Assembly: GCA_036444215.1 (NCBI GenBank)
Contig: JAZGAA010000050.1
Coordinates: 1 to 14,815, forward strand
DNA: 14,815 nucleotides
Reading direction: 5' to 3'
DNA from: CAJVXI01 sp036444215
GTDB lineage: Bacteria > Patescibacteriota > Minisyncoccia > UBA6257 > UBA9933
A program made the translations under genes and the position numbers. Positions 5,742 to 13,365 of the stretch are shown here, piece after piece. The stretch's first letter is position 1, and every line of letters begins with the position of its first letter. The notes below the pieces were generated by a model. The model saw nothing but the letters and a program-made list of their open reading frames with translations, had not been told where the DNA came from and ran no database searches.

Positions 5742-7239
5742 TATTAATATCTCTTTGAAACTTATTTGCTCTTTCCACTACCGGTTCGCCGTAAGCCCAG
5801 CGGTAGCGATACCATCTTCCGCCGGCATAATATTTTGCCGCAGCGCAGCGTTCTTGTAGGGTTTGCGACTGACTCGGTATTCTTTGGCTGTAATCCCGGC
5901 AGGACTGCGAATTATAAGCGTCTTTCAAATACAAAGCAGTGGCAATAAACGCATCGCCATTTCGCCACGGCGAAGACGGTTTGCTGCCGGTAATTTTTCC
6001 AATATAATCTTTGCTGGAACTATATTTCCAAATACCGGAACTGTTCTTTTTATATCCTCCGTAAATCGCCCAAGTTGAAGGAATGAACTGAGCCGGACCC
6101 ATTGCTCCGCCATACGCGCCGTCAGCGCTAATCGGGCAGGAAACTTTTATTATTCCCGATTCAAGGTCTTTTGTAAGATTTAATTCTTCTATAATTGCCA
6201 AAAATACCGGAATGTCTCTTGTTGGATGCATTGCGGTTTCGTATCCGCACCTTCCGACATTTCGTCCCAAGGCGGATTCTCTGTCTAACACCGCTAAAAT
6301 CAAAGCTGCTCTGATGCCTGTTGTCTGCTCGGCAAATCTGGCAAGGTCATAAGCGTCTTCAAAAGACAATTCTCCTCCGCCTATCAGTTTGAAAATCTGT
6401 TTTCGTATTTCAGCGGCTGTTTTTTCGGTTTCCGCTAAAAGCTCTGCGTATTTTGACTCTTCACCTTTAGTAACTGTTAAAAGATTGTCTTTTTTAGTTT
6501 TAATTTTCTGGATATTGGATTTTTGAGAATCTTGATAGTTTTTAAGAGCAATCGCGTCAACCCGCTCCAAAGCCAAAATCTCCTTCTGGTCAATTAACTC
6601 ACTATGAAGTTCAATTATTTTTTGAAGAGATATTCTCAAACTGTCTTGAACTGCCAATAGATTGTTTAAATCACCGAAAAAATCCGAAAGTTTTGGATTT
6701 TTTAGCAGCACTTCAATCAGATTTTCTGCTTCATTTTCATAAATATTTTGAAGAAGTTTTGATAATCTTTCTCTATTTAAACTAATATCATCTTTAGTTT
6801 GATTAATTTGAGATTGAGTAGCGCTAATATCATAGTTAAGTTTTTTTAAACTTAAATTAATCGCCTTTATTTGAAGATTGATTTTGGAAATTTTAGCGTT
6901 CAGACGATTAATTTCTGACTGGAGAGTTTTGCCTTGAGTTTTGTACTCGGCAATGGTTTCTTCGTACTCGGAAATTTGATTTTCCAAATCAGCCAATTGA
7001 GCTTCTAATTGTGCCCTTTCTTCATCATTTTGAGCTGCCTGAATTAAAAAATCCTGATTAATCGGCGCCCTAACCGAACCGAAAACAAAAGAAAGGACAA
7101 TTAAAATAACCAAAATTGTCCTTATTAAAGATTTAATTGGAACAAAAATTATCCGAGAGTTATTAAGATTAACCCTTTGAGAAATTACCGCGAAAGAATC
7201 CTGTCTTCTTTTTATATCAATAAAATTACGAGGCCTCAT
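5728..7239 (-). CDS. Coiled-coil lytic transglycosylase (MltB/SLT_2-like peptidoglycan hydrolase)
   Basis: A 503-residue membrane-anchored murein hydrolase, counted from the ATG at 7239. A TTG at 7275 would add 12 residues encoded by palindromic repeat sequence, so I prefer the ATG. A basic cytoplasmic start is followed by one membrane segment (about 38-55, IRTILVILIVLSFVFGSV). A long EnvC/PcsB-like coiled coil spans about 70-283, and the catalytic domain about 288-500. LAVLDRESALGRNVG carries the probable catalytic Glu321. YGGAMGPAQFIPSTW and SPWRNGDAFIATALYLKDA match the MltB-type core. Four cysteines in the outer domain could pair. The combination resembles division-linked hydrolases regulated by a coiled coil. 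It follows rplY after 79 nt on the same strand. No Shine-Dalgarno is present. Confidence 0.85.
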   Translation of the reverse strand: MRPRNFIDIKRRQDSFAVISQRVNLNNSRIIFVPIKSLIRTILVILIVLSFVFGSVRAPINQDFLIQAAQNDEERAQLEAQLADLENQISEYEETIAEYKTQGKTLQSEINRLNAKISKINLQIKAINLSLKKLNYDISATQSQINQTKDDISLNRERLSKLLQNIYENEAENLIEVLLKNPKLSDFFGDLNNLLAVQDSLRISLQKIIELHSELIDQKEILALERVDAIALKNYQDSQKSNIQKIKTKKDNLLTVTKGEESKYAELLAETEKTAAEIRKQIFKLIGGGELSFEDAYDLARFAEQTTGIRAALILAVLDRESALGRNVGRCGYETAMHPTRDIPVFLAIIEELNLTKDLESGIIKVSCPISADGAYGGAMGPAQFIPSTWAIYGGYKKNSSGIWKYSSSKDYIGKITGSKPSSPWRNGDAFIATALYLKDAYNSQSCRDYSQRIPSQSQTLQERCAAAKYYAGGRWYRYRWAYGEPVVERANKFQRDINILTS

Positions 7240-7281
7240 ACGTTTCTCGCTCGAATTTTCAGCGAATGAGCTCAAATTGTT

Positions 7282-7295
7282 CTCGAATATTCGAG
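7282..7295. repeat. Perfect 14-bp palindrome between rplY and the hydrolase
   Basis: CTCGAATATTCGAG is perfectly self-complementary and lies in a stretch rich in TTCGA/TCGAA words (about 7246-7315). It could be an operator for the hydrolase gene or one more palindromic repeat. No -10/-35 pair is evident around it. Confidence 0.5.
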
Positions 7296-7318
7296 ATTCA
7301 TTCGATTTAATTCGAGGA

Positions 7319-8017
7319 TTATTCGGGCGATTCCGCTTCTTTCTTTTCTTCTTTCTTACCCTCCTCTTTCCTCTCCACTCTTCCCTCTTTTGCTTCCTCT
7401 CCTTCTACTTCAACCTCTTCAACACTCACTTCTTCCACTTTTTCTTCCTCTTTTATCGGCTCAATAACAGTAGCTATTACGGTTTCCGGCTCAATTAAAA
7501 CTTTAACCTTCTCATCAATTTTAATATCTTTCATATGGATATTCTTGCCAATATCATCAAGTTCATCAAGATTAACAGGAATATTATGAGGTAAATCAGC
7601 CGGTAAGACCTCAACTTCTATTTCATGGACTGACTTAATTAAAACTCCGCCTTTTTCTTTAACTGCCGGTGCTTCGCCGATAAACTCCAAAGGAACAGCG
7701 GCTTTAATCTTTTCATCCATTCTCACCTGATAAAAATCAATGTGAGAAATTTCGTCGGTTAAGACGTTTTTCTGAATATCATGAACCAAGACATTTAATT
7801 CACTGCCTTTCTCTTTTCCATCTCCTCCTTCCACTTTTAGTTTGATTATCGTGCTCTCGCCGGCTTCGTTGAAAATGCGCGAAAAATCCTTAGCCGGAAC
7901 GCTAAGATGTAAATTCTCAAATCCATGGCCGTATAATTCCGCCGGAATCAAATCCTGCTTGCGCAACTCTTTAACCTTTTTCCCGAATATTTCTCTTTTT
8001 TGAACGGTTAATTCCAT
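7319..8017 (-). CDS. rplY: 50S ribosomal protein L25/CTC family
   Basis: A 232-residue L25 of the long CTC/TL5 type that binds 5S rRNA. The N-terminal L25 domain (about 1-95) begins MELTVQKREIFGKKVKELRK and contains IPAELYGHG. The TL5 C-terminal domain (about 96-190) includes KGGVLIKSVHEIEVEVLPADLPHNIPVNL, the family signature. Residues 190-232 are a low-complexity Glu/Lys tail, longer than usual. A TATGAT hexamer at 8029-8034 lies 11 nt before the ATG, but I see no good -35. There is no Shine-Dalgarno. It is separated from the upstream ABC gene by a terminator-like hairpin, so it probably has its own promoter and may carry the hydrolase gene with it. Confidence 0.93.
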   Translation of the reverse strand: MELTVQKREIFGKKVKELRKQDLIPAELYGHGFENLHLSVPAKDFSRIFNEAGESTIIKLKVEGGDGKEKGSELNVLVHDIQKNVLTDEISHIDFYQVRMDEKIKAAVPLEFIGEAPAVKEKGGVLIKSVHEIEVEVLPADLPHNIPVNLDELDDIGKNIHMKDIKIDEKVKVLIEPETVIATVIEPIKEEEKVEEVSVEEVEVEGEEAKEGRVERKEEGKKEEKKEAESPE

Positions 8018-8055
8018 AAAATTAACTTATCATAAAAAACCAAAAAACACAATTT

Positions 8056-8074
8056 TACGAAACTTAGTTTCGTA
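8056..8074 (-). terminator. Hairpin after the ABC transporter gene
   Basis: TACGAAAC and GTTTCGTA form an 8-bp stem with a 3-nt loop, 13 nt past the ABC stop. On the minus strand AAATTGTG and then a run of T follow. The stem is short and A/T-rich, so termination may be weak. Two direct copies of CGTAAGATTA (8071-8090) abut it. Confidence 0.5.
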
Positions 8075-8087
8075 AGATTACGTAAGA

Positions 8088-9863
8088 TTACATTAACCCA
8101 ATTTGGAGTTCGTAAAGGTGGCGGTAAACGCCGTTAGGAATTTTTATTAAATCTTCATGCCTGCCCTGTTCAACAATCCTGCCTTTATCAATAACAAAAA
8201 TCCTGTCAGCTTTTCTAACCGTGCTTAAACGATGGGCGATAATAAATGTAGTCCTGCCGCTCATCAGCTTTTCCAAAGATTCCTGAATGAATTTTTCGGA
8301 TTTGGCGTCAAGCGCCGAGGTTGGCTCGTCTAAAATAAGAATTCGCGGGTCGCGTAAAATCGCCCGAGCAATCGCCACTCTTTGCTTTTGGCCTACTGAA
8401 AGCTTAATTCCACGTTCCCCGACAATCTGCTCGTATTTTTTCGGGAACGATTGAATAAATTCATCTGCGTAAGCTCTTTTAGATGCTTCAATTACTTTTT
8501 TGTCGCTAGCAGAAAATTTTCCGTATCGGATATTAGTTTTTATAGTGTCGTTAAAAAGCACTATTTCCTGACTGACCACCCCGATTTTGCCGCGCAAGAA
8601 TTTCAAATCAAGATTTTTTAAATTATGCCCGTCAATCAATATTTTTCCGGCAGTCGGATAATAATAACCCGAAATCAAATCAATTAAAGTGCTTTTGCCA
8701 ACCCCTGACTCGCCCACCAAAGCAATCACCTCGCCCGGCTTAATGTCAAAGCTTACATCATCAAGAACTTTGCTTTGTTTCTTTTGGTAAACGAAACTGA
8801 CGTTTTCAAAAGTGATTTGTCCCTTAATATCAGGAAGAATAACCGCGTTTTTAGGAATATAGATTTCCGTAGGATAAGTAAAAATTTTCTCTGCCCGGCC
8901 AAGAGTAGTCAATCCATTTTGGATTGTTTGCCAATTCCTTCCTATTTTTACAAATGGGCCAAAAAGCATTGCCGCGTATCCGTTAAACATTATTAATTCA
9001 CCAATAGTCATATCTCCTTTTTGAATAAAAATAATTGATAAAATAAAAATTACGAGTTGAGTCAACACTACAATTAAACGTTGATAGAAATTTAATCCCT
9101 GCCAAATACTAACTAATTTATTATGAAAACTTCCTGCTTTTAATTTAAAATTTTTATAAAGCTTTTTTTGCTCTTGTTGTTCTGCTGCTACCTGCTTAAC
9201 TTCCTGAACATTAAAAACAGCGTCGTAAGCGTCACCAAACGCCTTACCGTAAGCTTGTTGCATTTTTATATGAAGACTTGACGCTGGAGAAACCATCTTA
9301 ATTAAAATTACAACATACAATATAACGCCACCCACCAAAACAAAAGCCAGTAGCGGATTAATAAAAAAAGTGATTAAAAGCGCAACAATAATACTTAAAA
9401 ATTGCGGAGAGAGATCTATTATTATAGCGCTAGCAATAGTAAATAAAGAATTAGCAGCTCTTTCTATTCTATTCATAATCTCACCCATTTTTTGATTTTT
9501 ATGGAATGATATTGGTAATTCTAAAATCCTACTGATTCCACTTACTGTATAATCGCTATAAATACCTTCTCCAAGTTGATCGCTTTTTAAATTATTCTGC
9601 CAATCAACAATATTTGACGCTAACTGAACTAATCCCCATATAATTATAAAAAACAAAAATAATGGCATCTCAACCGCAGTGCCAATAAAAATTTTTGACG
9701 GCTCAATAATCGCGTCAAAAAGACGGCCAACCAAATACGGCACTACGCCGTTGGCAATAGCTGAAATCACGCCCAAAAACACCAAGATGATTAAATCTCT
9801 TTTATATTTGGCAAGATGGCGAAAAATAATTTTTAACCCTTTAGTTATAGATTCTTTTTTCAT
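8088..9863 (-). CDS. ABC exporter, fused membrane and ATP-binding domains (MsbA/MDR type)
   Basis: A 591-residue half-transporter that would work as a dimer in the cytoplasmic membrane. The N-terminal transmembrane domain (about 1-325) has six hydrophobic segments, starting near residue 24. The nucleotide-binding domain (about 345-591) has Walker A GESGVGKST (384-392), Q-loop Gln432, the signature LSVGQ (488-492), Walker B ILILDE with Asp512 and Glu513, a D-loop SALD and H-loop His544 (IIAHRLSTV). All catalytic residues are present. The substrate cannot be told; lipid, drug and peptide exporters look alike. Its ATG overlaps the toxin stop by one base (TAATG), so it is probably co-translated with the toxin-antitoxin genes. 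No Shine-Dalgarno is present. Confidence 0.93.
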   Translation of the reverse strand: MKKESITKGLKIIFRHLAKYKRDLIILVFLGVISAIANGVVPYLVGRLFDAIIEPSKIFIGTAVEMPLFLFFIIIWGLVQLASNIVDWQNNLKSDQLGEGIYSDYTVSGISRILELPISFHKNQKMGEIMNRIERAANSLFTIASAIIIDLSPQFLSIIVALLITFFINPLLAFVLVGGVILYVVILIKMVSPASSLHIKMQQAYGKAFGDAYDAVFNVQEVKQVAAEQQEQKKLYKNFKLKAGSFHNKLVSIWQGLNFYQRLIVVLTQLVIFILSIIFIQKGDMTIGELIMFNGYAAMLFGPFVKIGRNWQTIQNGLTTLGRAEKIFTYPTEIYIPKNAVILPDIKGQITFENVSFVYQKKQSKVLDDVSFDIKPGEVIALVGESGVGKSTLIDLISGYYYPTAGKILIDGHNLKNLDLKFLRGKIGVVSQEIVLFNDTIKTNIRYGKFSASDKKVIEASKRAYADEFIQSFPKKYEQIVGERGIKLSVGQKQRVAIARAILRDPRILILDEPTSALDAKSEKFIQESLEKLMSGRTTFIIAHRLSTVRKADRIFVIDKGRIVEQGRHEDLIKIPNGVYRHLYELQIGLM

Positions 9864-10129
9864 TATTTATAAATATCGTGAGTGCCGATGTCTAAAAATA
9901 AAACTTCCTCGTTATTGAGGAAAATAAATTTAATGCGGTAAGAATAATTTATCCAGAAAGCCCAATATTCTTTGTCTTTTCCTGAAAGTTTGTGCGTTCC
10001 TAAAGGTGGATGAAATGGATTATCGCGAAAAATCTTTTCTTTCTCTTTTGCTTTTTCTTTTATCTTTTTTGGAATCTTTTTATAACGTTTTTCAAAAAGA
10101 GGAGAGATTTTTATTCTCTGTATTCGCAT
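9863..10129 (-). CDS. RelE/ParE-superfamily toxin
   Basis: An 88-residue basic protein with the RelE fold pattern: IKISPLFEKRYKKIPKKIKEKAKEKEKIFRDNPFHPPLGTHKLSGK (helical hairpin and first strands), then YWAFWINYSYRIKFIF (central strands), then EEVLFLDIGTHDIYK. The closing HDxYK, with His84, resembles the ribosome-dependent mRNA endonucleases of the RelE/YoeB/YafQ group more than the gyrase-directed ParE group, but I cannot decide from motifs alone. It lies 7 nt after the antitoxin gene in the usual antitoxin-toxin order, and its stop overlaps the ABC start (TAATG). No Shine-Dalgarno is present. Confidence 0.85.
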   Translation of the reverse strand: MRIQRIKISPLFEKRYKKIPKKIKEKAKEKEKIFRDNPFHPPLGTHKLSGKDKEYWAFWINYSYRIKFIFLNNEEVLFLDIGTHDIYK

Positions 10130-10136
10130 AATAAAT

Positions 10137-10355
10137 TTAATCCAAATCAGCTAAAGATTTTATTGTCTTACACTTTCCTTTTTTATATTCCTTTAAACCA
10201 TCTTTTACTAATTTATCCGCCTTTATCGCAGCTTTTCCTTTTAAATAATAAGTAGGTACCGCGCTTTCGCAGAGTTTCTGGTATTCCTTTAACGGCAAAA
10301 TAACAACCCCTTTTTCTTTATTTATTTTTGTTTTAGAAACAGTGATAGTATTCAT
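10137..10355 (-). CDS. Antitoxin of the RelE-type pair
   Basis: A 72-residue protein starting MNTITVSKTKINKEKGVVILPLKEYQKL, an N-terminal Phd/AbrB-like DNA-binding pattern. It ends in DKLVKDGLKEYKKGKCKTIKSLADLD, a C-terminal helix typical of antitoxins that wrap a RelE toxin. The frame is open back to 10391, but an excellent promoter overlaps that extension and its start site falls at about 10356, so the ATG at 10355 must be the start. It should bind the toxin and, with it, repress this promoter. The exact antitoxin family is uncertain. No leader or Shine-Dalgarno is possible with this promoter. Confidence 0.82.
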   Translation of the reverse strand: MNTITVSKTKINKEKGVVILPLKEYQKLCESAVPTYYLKGKAAIKADKLVKDGLKEYKKGKCKTIKSLADLD

Positions 10356-10362
10356 ATTTCTA

Positions 10363-10391
10363 ATATTATTAAAACCAGCCCTAAAAGTCAA
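10363..10391 (-). promoter_or_regulatory. Toxin-antitoxin promoter, predicted leaderless
   Basis: TTGACT (10386-10391), a 17-nt spacer and TAATAT (10363-10368) on the minus strand. The -10 ends 7 nt before the antitoxin ATG at 10355, which places the start site on or next to the start codon. It begins just after the transketolase stop, with no terminator between, so read-through from the sugar operon is possible. Confidence 0.7.
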
Positions 10392-10399
10392 TTTTCAGT

Positions 10400-11389
10400 T
10401 TACTTTTTCCTTTTTATAACCTTTTTCACGGCGTTTTTTATGTCTTTTACTCCCATGCCGTATTTTTCTATTAATTTTTCTGGCGGACCAGATTCTCCAA
10501 AAACATCTTTCATTCCAACAAACTCCATTGGAGCAGGATAATTCTTCGCTAAAATTTCAGCTACTGCGCCACCCAAACCTCCAATAACATTATGTTCTTC
10601 AACGGTTACAACAGCGCCAATTTTTTTAGTTAACTCAATTATTTTTCTCTCGTCAATCGGCTTAATAGTATGATTATTCAAAACAATCACTCCAATACCG
10701 TCTTCTTCCAAGTCACGGGCTGCTAATAAAGCATTATACAAAACCGGACCTGCTCCAATAATTAATACTTCTGGTTTTTTTGACTCATAAAATACTTCTG
10801 CCTTACCGGGAATAAAAGATGTTTCTTTATCCGTGAAAACCGGCGTTTTCTCGCGAGTAAATCTTAAATAAACCGGTCCCCAAATCTTTGCTGCTGCTAT
10901 TGTGGCTTTTTCCGCTTCAACAACGTCACAAGGAATAATAACTGTCATATTTGGCATCGCTCGCATAGTGGCAATATCCTCAATTGCCTGATGAGTTGCT
11001 CCGTCAGGACCAACCGAGATTCCAGAATGATGCCCTGCGATTTTCACGTTTGAATCATTATAAGCAATCGTTGTTCTGATTTGCTCCCAATTTCTTCCAG
11101 GCGAAAAAGTAGCGTACGAAGAAATAAAAGGAATTTTCCCGGAAATTCCAAGCCCGGCAGCAACAGCTGCCATATTTTGCTCACCTATTCCCATTTCAAT
11201 AAATCTTTCAGGAAATTTCTCGGCAAACCAATGCGAACGGGTTGACTCGGTCAAATCCGCGCACAAAACAACTACGTTAGAATTTTCCTCGCCAGCCGTT
11301 ACTAACCCGTATCCGTATCCGTTACGCGTCGGCTCCTGTTCTATGTCGTCCTTAAAAATTTTTTCTGAAAGTTTAATTTCTTTATTCAT
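10400..11389 (-). CDS. tktB: Transketolase, C-terminal subunit
   Basis: A 329-residue protein equal to the pyrimidine-binding and C-terminal domains of transketolase. From the ATG at 11389 it reads MNKEIKLSEKIFKDDIEQEP. The frame is open to 11413, but that region codes for the N subunit in another frame. The catalytic Glu70 lies in FIEMGIGEQNMAAVAAGL and activates the thiamine diphosphate ring of the partner subunit. HHSGISVGPDGATHQAIEDIA and VTVEEHNVIGGLGGAVAE are family marks. With the N subunit it would move two-carbon ketol units between sugar phosphates. The start overlaps the N-subunit stop in ATGAATAA, the same 8-nt overlap as rpmE-prfA. It is the last gene of the sugar operon. The symbol follows its split-gene role only. 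Confidence 0.9.
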   Translation of the reverse strand: MNKEIKLSEKIFKDDIEQEPTRNGYGYGLVTAGEENSNVVVLCADLTESTRSHWFAEKFPERFIEMGIGEQNMAAVAAGLGISGKIPFISSYATFSPGRNWEQIRTTIAYNDSNVKIAGHHSGISVGPDGATHQAIEDIATMRAMPNMTVIIPCDVVEAEKATIAAAKIWGPVYLRFTREKTPVFTDKETSFIPGKAEVFYESKKPEVLIIGAGPVLYNALLAARDLEEDGIGVIVLNNHTIKPIDERKIIELTKKIGAVVTVEEHNVIGGLGGAVAEILAKNYPAPMEFVGMKDVFGESGPPEKLIEKYGMGVKDIKNAVKKVIKRKK

Positions 11390-12242
11390 GTTCGCTTTTA
11401 ATTTTACCGCCAAGAGTCCTTAATTCTTTTAAAGCTTCTTTTGCCTCTTCTTTAGTCGGCGGCTTGCCATGCCATAAATAATCAAATTCCATAAAACTCA
11501 CGCCTTTACCCGGAATCGTATGCGCGATAATTACGGTTGGCTTTTCAAAAACCGTTTTGGCTTCATTTATTGCGTCAACAAACGCCTCAATATTATGTCC
11601 GTCAATTTCCAAAACATGCCATCCAAAACTTTCATATTTATCCCTAAGCGGTTCCAATGGCATCACGTCTTCTGTAAAGCCGTCTATCTGAATATTGTTG
11701 CGGTCAATTACGGCAGTTATATTGCTTAAACGATTTTTGCCGGCAAACATAACTGCTTCCCAGGTATTTCCGCAATCCTGTTCGCCGTCAGACATCAAAC
11801 AATATACTCTATACTTCATACCATCTAACTTTGCCGCTAATGCCATTCCAATTGACTGCGACAAGCCTGAACCCAATGGCCCGGAAGTTGTTTCAACACC
11901 TGGTAAATGCCTGCGATGAGGATGACCCTGAAGCTGACTCCCTAATTTTCTCAAAGTTTTTAAATCTTCAACGGGAAAATATCCGGCTCGCGCCATTGCT
12001 GCGTAACGCACAGGACAAATATGACCATTGGATAAAATAAGCCGGTCCCGTTCCGGCCAATTCGGCTCTTTGGGATTATGATTTAAAATATGAAAATAAA
12101 AAGCTGTAAAAATATCGGCCATTCCCAGAGGCCCTGCCGAATGACCCGAACCGGCCTGTTCCAGCATCTTAATAATGTCCTGGCGAATCGTATTCGCCAT
12201 TTCTTCAAGTTGTTTCAGTTTTTCCTCATGCAAAACTTCCAT
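11382..12242 (-). CDS. tktA: Transketolase, N-terminal subunit
   Basis: A 286-residue protein holding the diphosphate-binding domain of transketolase. His34 in GSGHSAGPLGMADI, SNGHICPVRYAAMARAGYF and GHPHRRHLPGVETTSGPLGSGLSQSIGMA are classic. The thiamine diphosphate-metal motif runs from SDGEQDCGNTWEA (Asp152, Gly153, Glu154) to DRNNIQ (Asn182). GKGVSFME follows near the end. Single-chain transketolases are about 650 residues; the two-gene form is common in archaea, Firmicutes and CPR. It starts 2 nt after the rpe stop and its own stop overlaps the C-subunit start, which favours equal production. No Shine-Dalgarno is present. Confidence 0.92.
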   Translation of the reverse strand: MEVLHEEKLKQLEEMANTIRQDIIKMLEQAGSGHSAGPLGMADIFTAFYFHILNHNPKEPNWPERDRLILSNGHICPVRYAAMARAGYFPVEDLKTLRKLGSQLQGHPHRRHLPGVETTSGPLGSGLSQSIGMALAAKLDGMKYRVYCLMSDGEQDCGNTWEAVMFAGKNRLSNITAVIDRNNIQIDGFTEDVMPLEPLRDKYESFGWHVLEIDGHNIEAFVDAINEAKTVFEKPTVIIAHTIPGKGVSFMEFDYLWHGKPPTKEEAKEALKELRTLGGKIKSEHE

Positions 12243-12244
12243 AA

Positions 12245-12886
12245 TTAAAGATTTTTTAATTTTTCAAACGCTTCTTTTGGATTATCGCTATTCCAAATAT
12301 ACGAAGCTGAAACAACAATATCCGCTCCGGCATCTTTGCATAATTTTGCGGTTTCCAAATTTATTCCTCCGTCAACTTCAATTTTAACATCAGGATAGTT
12401 TTCTTTCAAAAATTTTATTTTATCCAAAACATTTGGCTGGAATTTCTGTCCAGCCAATCCCGGATTAACCGCTAAAATCTGTACGAATTTTATTCCATCT
12501 AGATAAGGTACTAATTTCTCCACTGGCGTATCCGGATTTATAGCCAATCCGATTTCTATGTTCTTGAATCTTGAATCATGAATAATGAATCCTGAATCTA
12601 TTGCTTCCAGATGAACGATTATTCTCTTTACTCCGGCTTTAACCCAATCACCAACTACTTTTTCCGGCTCCTCAATCATCAAATGAATTTCTAAATTAAG
12701 TTTGCCTAATTCATAATTCTTGCTTCTTAATTCTTGTAATTCTTCTGTCTTGCTCCACGTTTTATAATTAGTAAATTTCCCGTCCGCAATGTCAAGCTGA
12801 ACCCAATCAGAAAATTCCGCAACTTTTTCAAGTTTTTCTTTTACGCAATTAAAATCGCTGCAATTTATCGCCGGAATAATTTGCAT
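12245..12886 (-). CDS. rpe: Ribulose-phosphate 3-epimerase-like protein
   Basis: A 213-residue TIM-barrel protein of the RPE family, expected to interconvert ribulose-5-phosphate and xylulose-5-phosphate. Recognisable parts are QLDIADGKFTNYKTW, EIHLMIEEPEKVV (His68), GLAINPDTPVEKL, AVNPGLAGQKF and KIEVDGGIN (Asp172). In known RPEs two His and two Asp bind the metal; Asp32, His68 and Asp172 are kept, but the first His is Gln30 here. Two stretches look foreign: residues 51-60 (QELRSKNYEL) and 98-109 (SGFIIHDSRFKN). Both are encoded by degenerate 7-nt tandem repeats, and neither breaks the frame. The start overlaps the rpiB stop (TAATG). The family is sure, exact activity less so. Confidence 0.85.
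   Translation of the reverse strand: MQIIPAINCSDFNCVKEKLEKVAEFSDWVQLDIADGKFTNYKTWSKTEELQELRSKNYELGKLNLEIHLMIEEPEKVVGDWVKAGVKRIIVHLEAIDSGFIIHDSRFKNIEIGLAINPDTPVEKLVPYLDGIKFVQILAVNPGLAGQKFQPNVLDKIKFLKENYPDVKIEVDGGINLETAKLCKDAGADIVVSASYIWNSDNPKEAFEKLKNL
12564..12598. repeat. Five 7-nt tandem units inside rpe
   Basis: On the plus strand the units are TTGAATC, TTGAATC, ATGAATA, ATGAATC and CTGAATC, without gaps. They encode about residues 97-108 of the epimerase, replacing the usual helix between the VHLEA and GLAINP strands. A second array (AATTCAT, AATTCTT, GCTTCTT, AATTCTT; 12708-12735) lies in the same gene. Confidence 0.7.
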
Positions 12887-13359
12887 TATAAACTATCAAT
12901 TTTTTTAATTCTGCGAATATGACGTTCTTCTTTACTAAAAGGTATTTCAAGCCAGATTTTTACTGCCTGTCTTGCCTGCTCTTCCTCCAAAAAACTTGCG
13001 CCCAAAGAAAGAATATTAGCGTCATTGTGCTCGCGAGAAAGTTTAATAATTTCTTCCTTGCCCGCTGAAGCCTTGGCGAAAGCGGACGGCCCATAATACA
13101 CCGCCGCTCGAACACCTTTAATTCTATTGGCAATCATTGCTTCGCCCTGGCCAGAACCGCCTAAAACAATACCCCGATTTTGTTCGGGGTTTTCAGCTAC
13201 TTTTTTGGCAACAGGTAAAATAAAATCCGGATAATCATCGCTCTCGTCATAATGATCATTACCAAAATCAACGACCTTATAGCCGTTTTCCTTTAAATAA
13301 GTTTTGAGAATCTTTTTAAGTTTAAACCCCCGGTGATCCGCACCAAGATAAATAATCAT
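12886..13359 (-). CDS. rpiB: Ribose-5-phosphate isomerase B
   Basis: A 157-residue RpiB/LacAB-family isomerase converting ribose-5-phosphate to ribulose-5-phosphate. Key parts are YLGADHRGFKLK (Asp8, His9), GIVLGGSGQGEAMIANRIKGVRAAVYYG and LSREHNDANILSLGASFL. The catalytic Cys of E. coli RpiB is a Gly here; Glu73 in GSGQGEAM matches the actinobacterial (M. tuberculosis) type, which uses Glu as the base. Residues 92-101 (SAFAKASAGK) are extra compared with relatives, where YYG is followed almost directly by EEI(V/I)KLSREHND. They come from an imperfect palindrome at 13062-13085. The start is 6 nt after the gap stop and its stop overlaps the rpe start. Confidence 0.92.
   Translation of the reverse strand: MIIYLGADHRGFKLKKILKTYLKENGYKVVDFGNDHYDESDDYPDFILPVAKKVAENPEQNRGIVLGGSGQGEAMIANRIKGVRAAVYYGPSAFAKASAGKEEIIKLSREHNDANILSLGASFLEEEQARQAVKIWLEIPFSKEERHIRRIKKIDSL
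13062..13085. repeat. In-frame palindromic element inside rpiB
   Basis: CCGCT and AGCGG close an imperfect 24-nt palindrome with a CCTTGG centre. It encodes AFAKASAG within a surface loop of RpiB. The sequence style (TTCGCCAAGGCTTC and similar) matches the palindromes near 1923-2052, and I recognise the AFAKASAGK peptide from unrelated CPR proteins. Confidence 0.65.
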
Positions 13360-13365
13360 AAATAA

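Noticed and set aside
5766..6113. Open frames of 60-71 codons overlapping the hydrolase gene
   Set aside because: They are antisense or out-of-frame shadows of a clearly conserved catalytic domain.
7277..7498. Plus-strand frame rich in Phe and Leu
   Set aside because: It is the complement of the Glu/Lys-rich tail of L25, which reads as Phe/Leu on the opposite strand.
10356..10391. Longer antitoxin start at 10391
   Set aside because: A strong promoter (TTGACT-17-TAATAT) covers these codons and starts transcription at about 10356.
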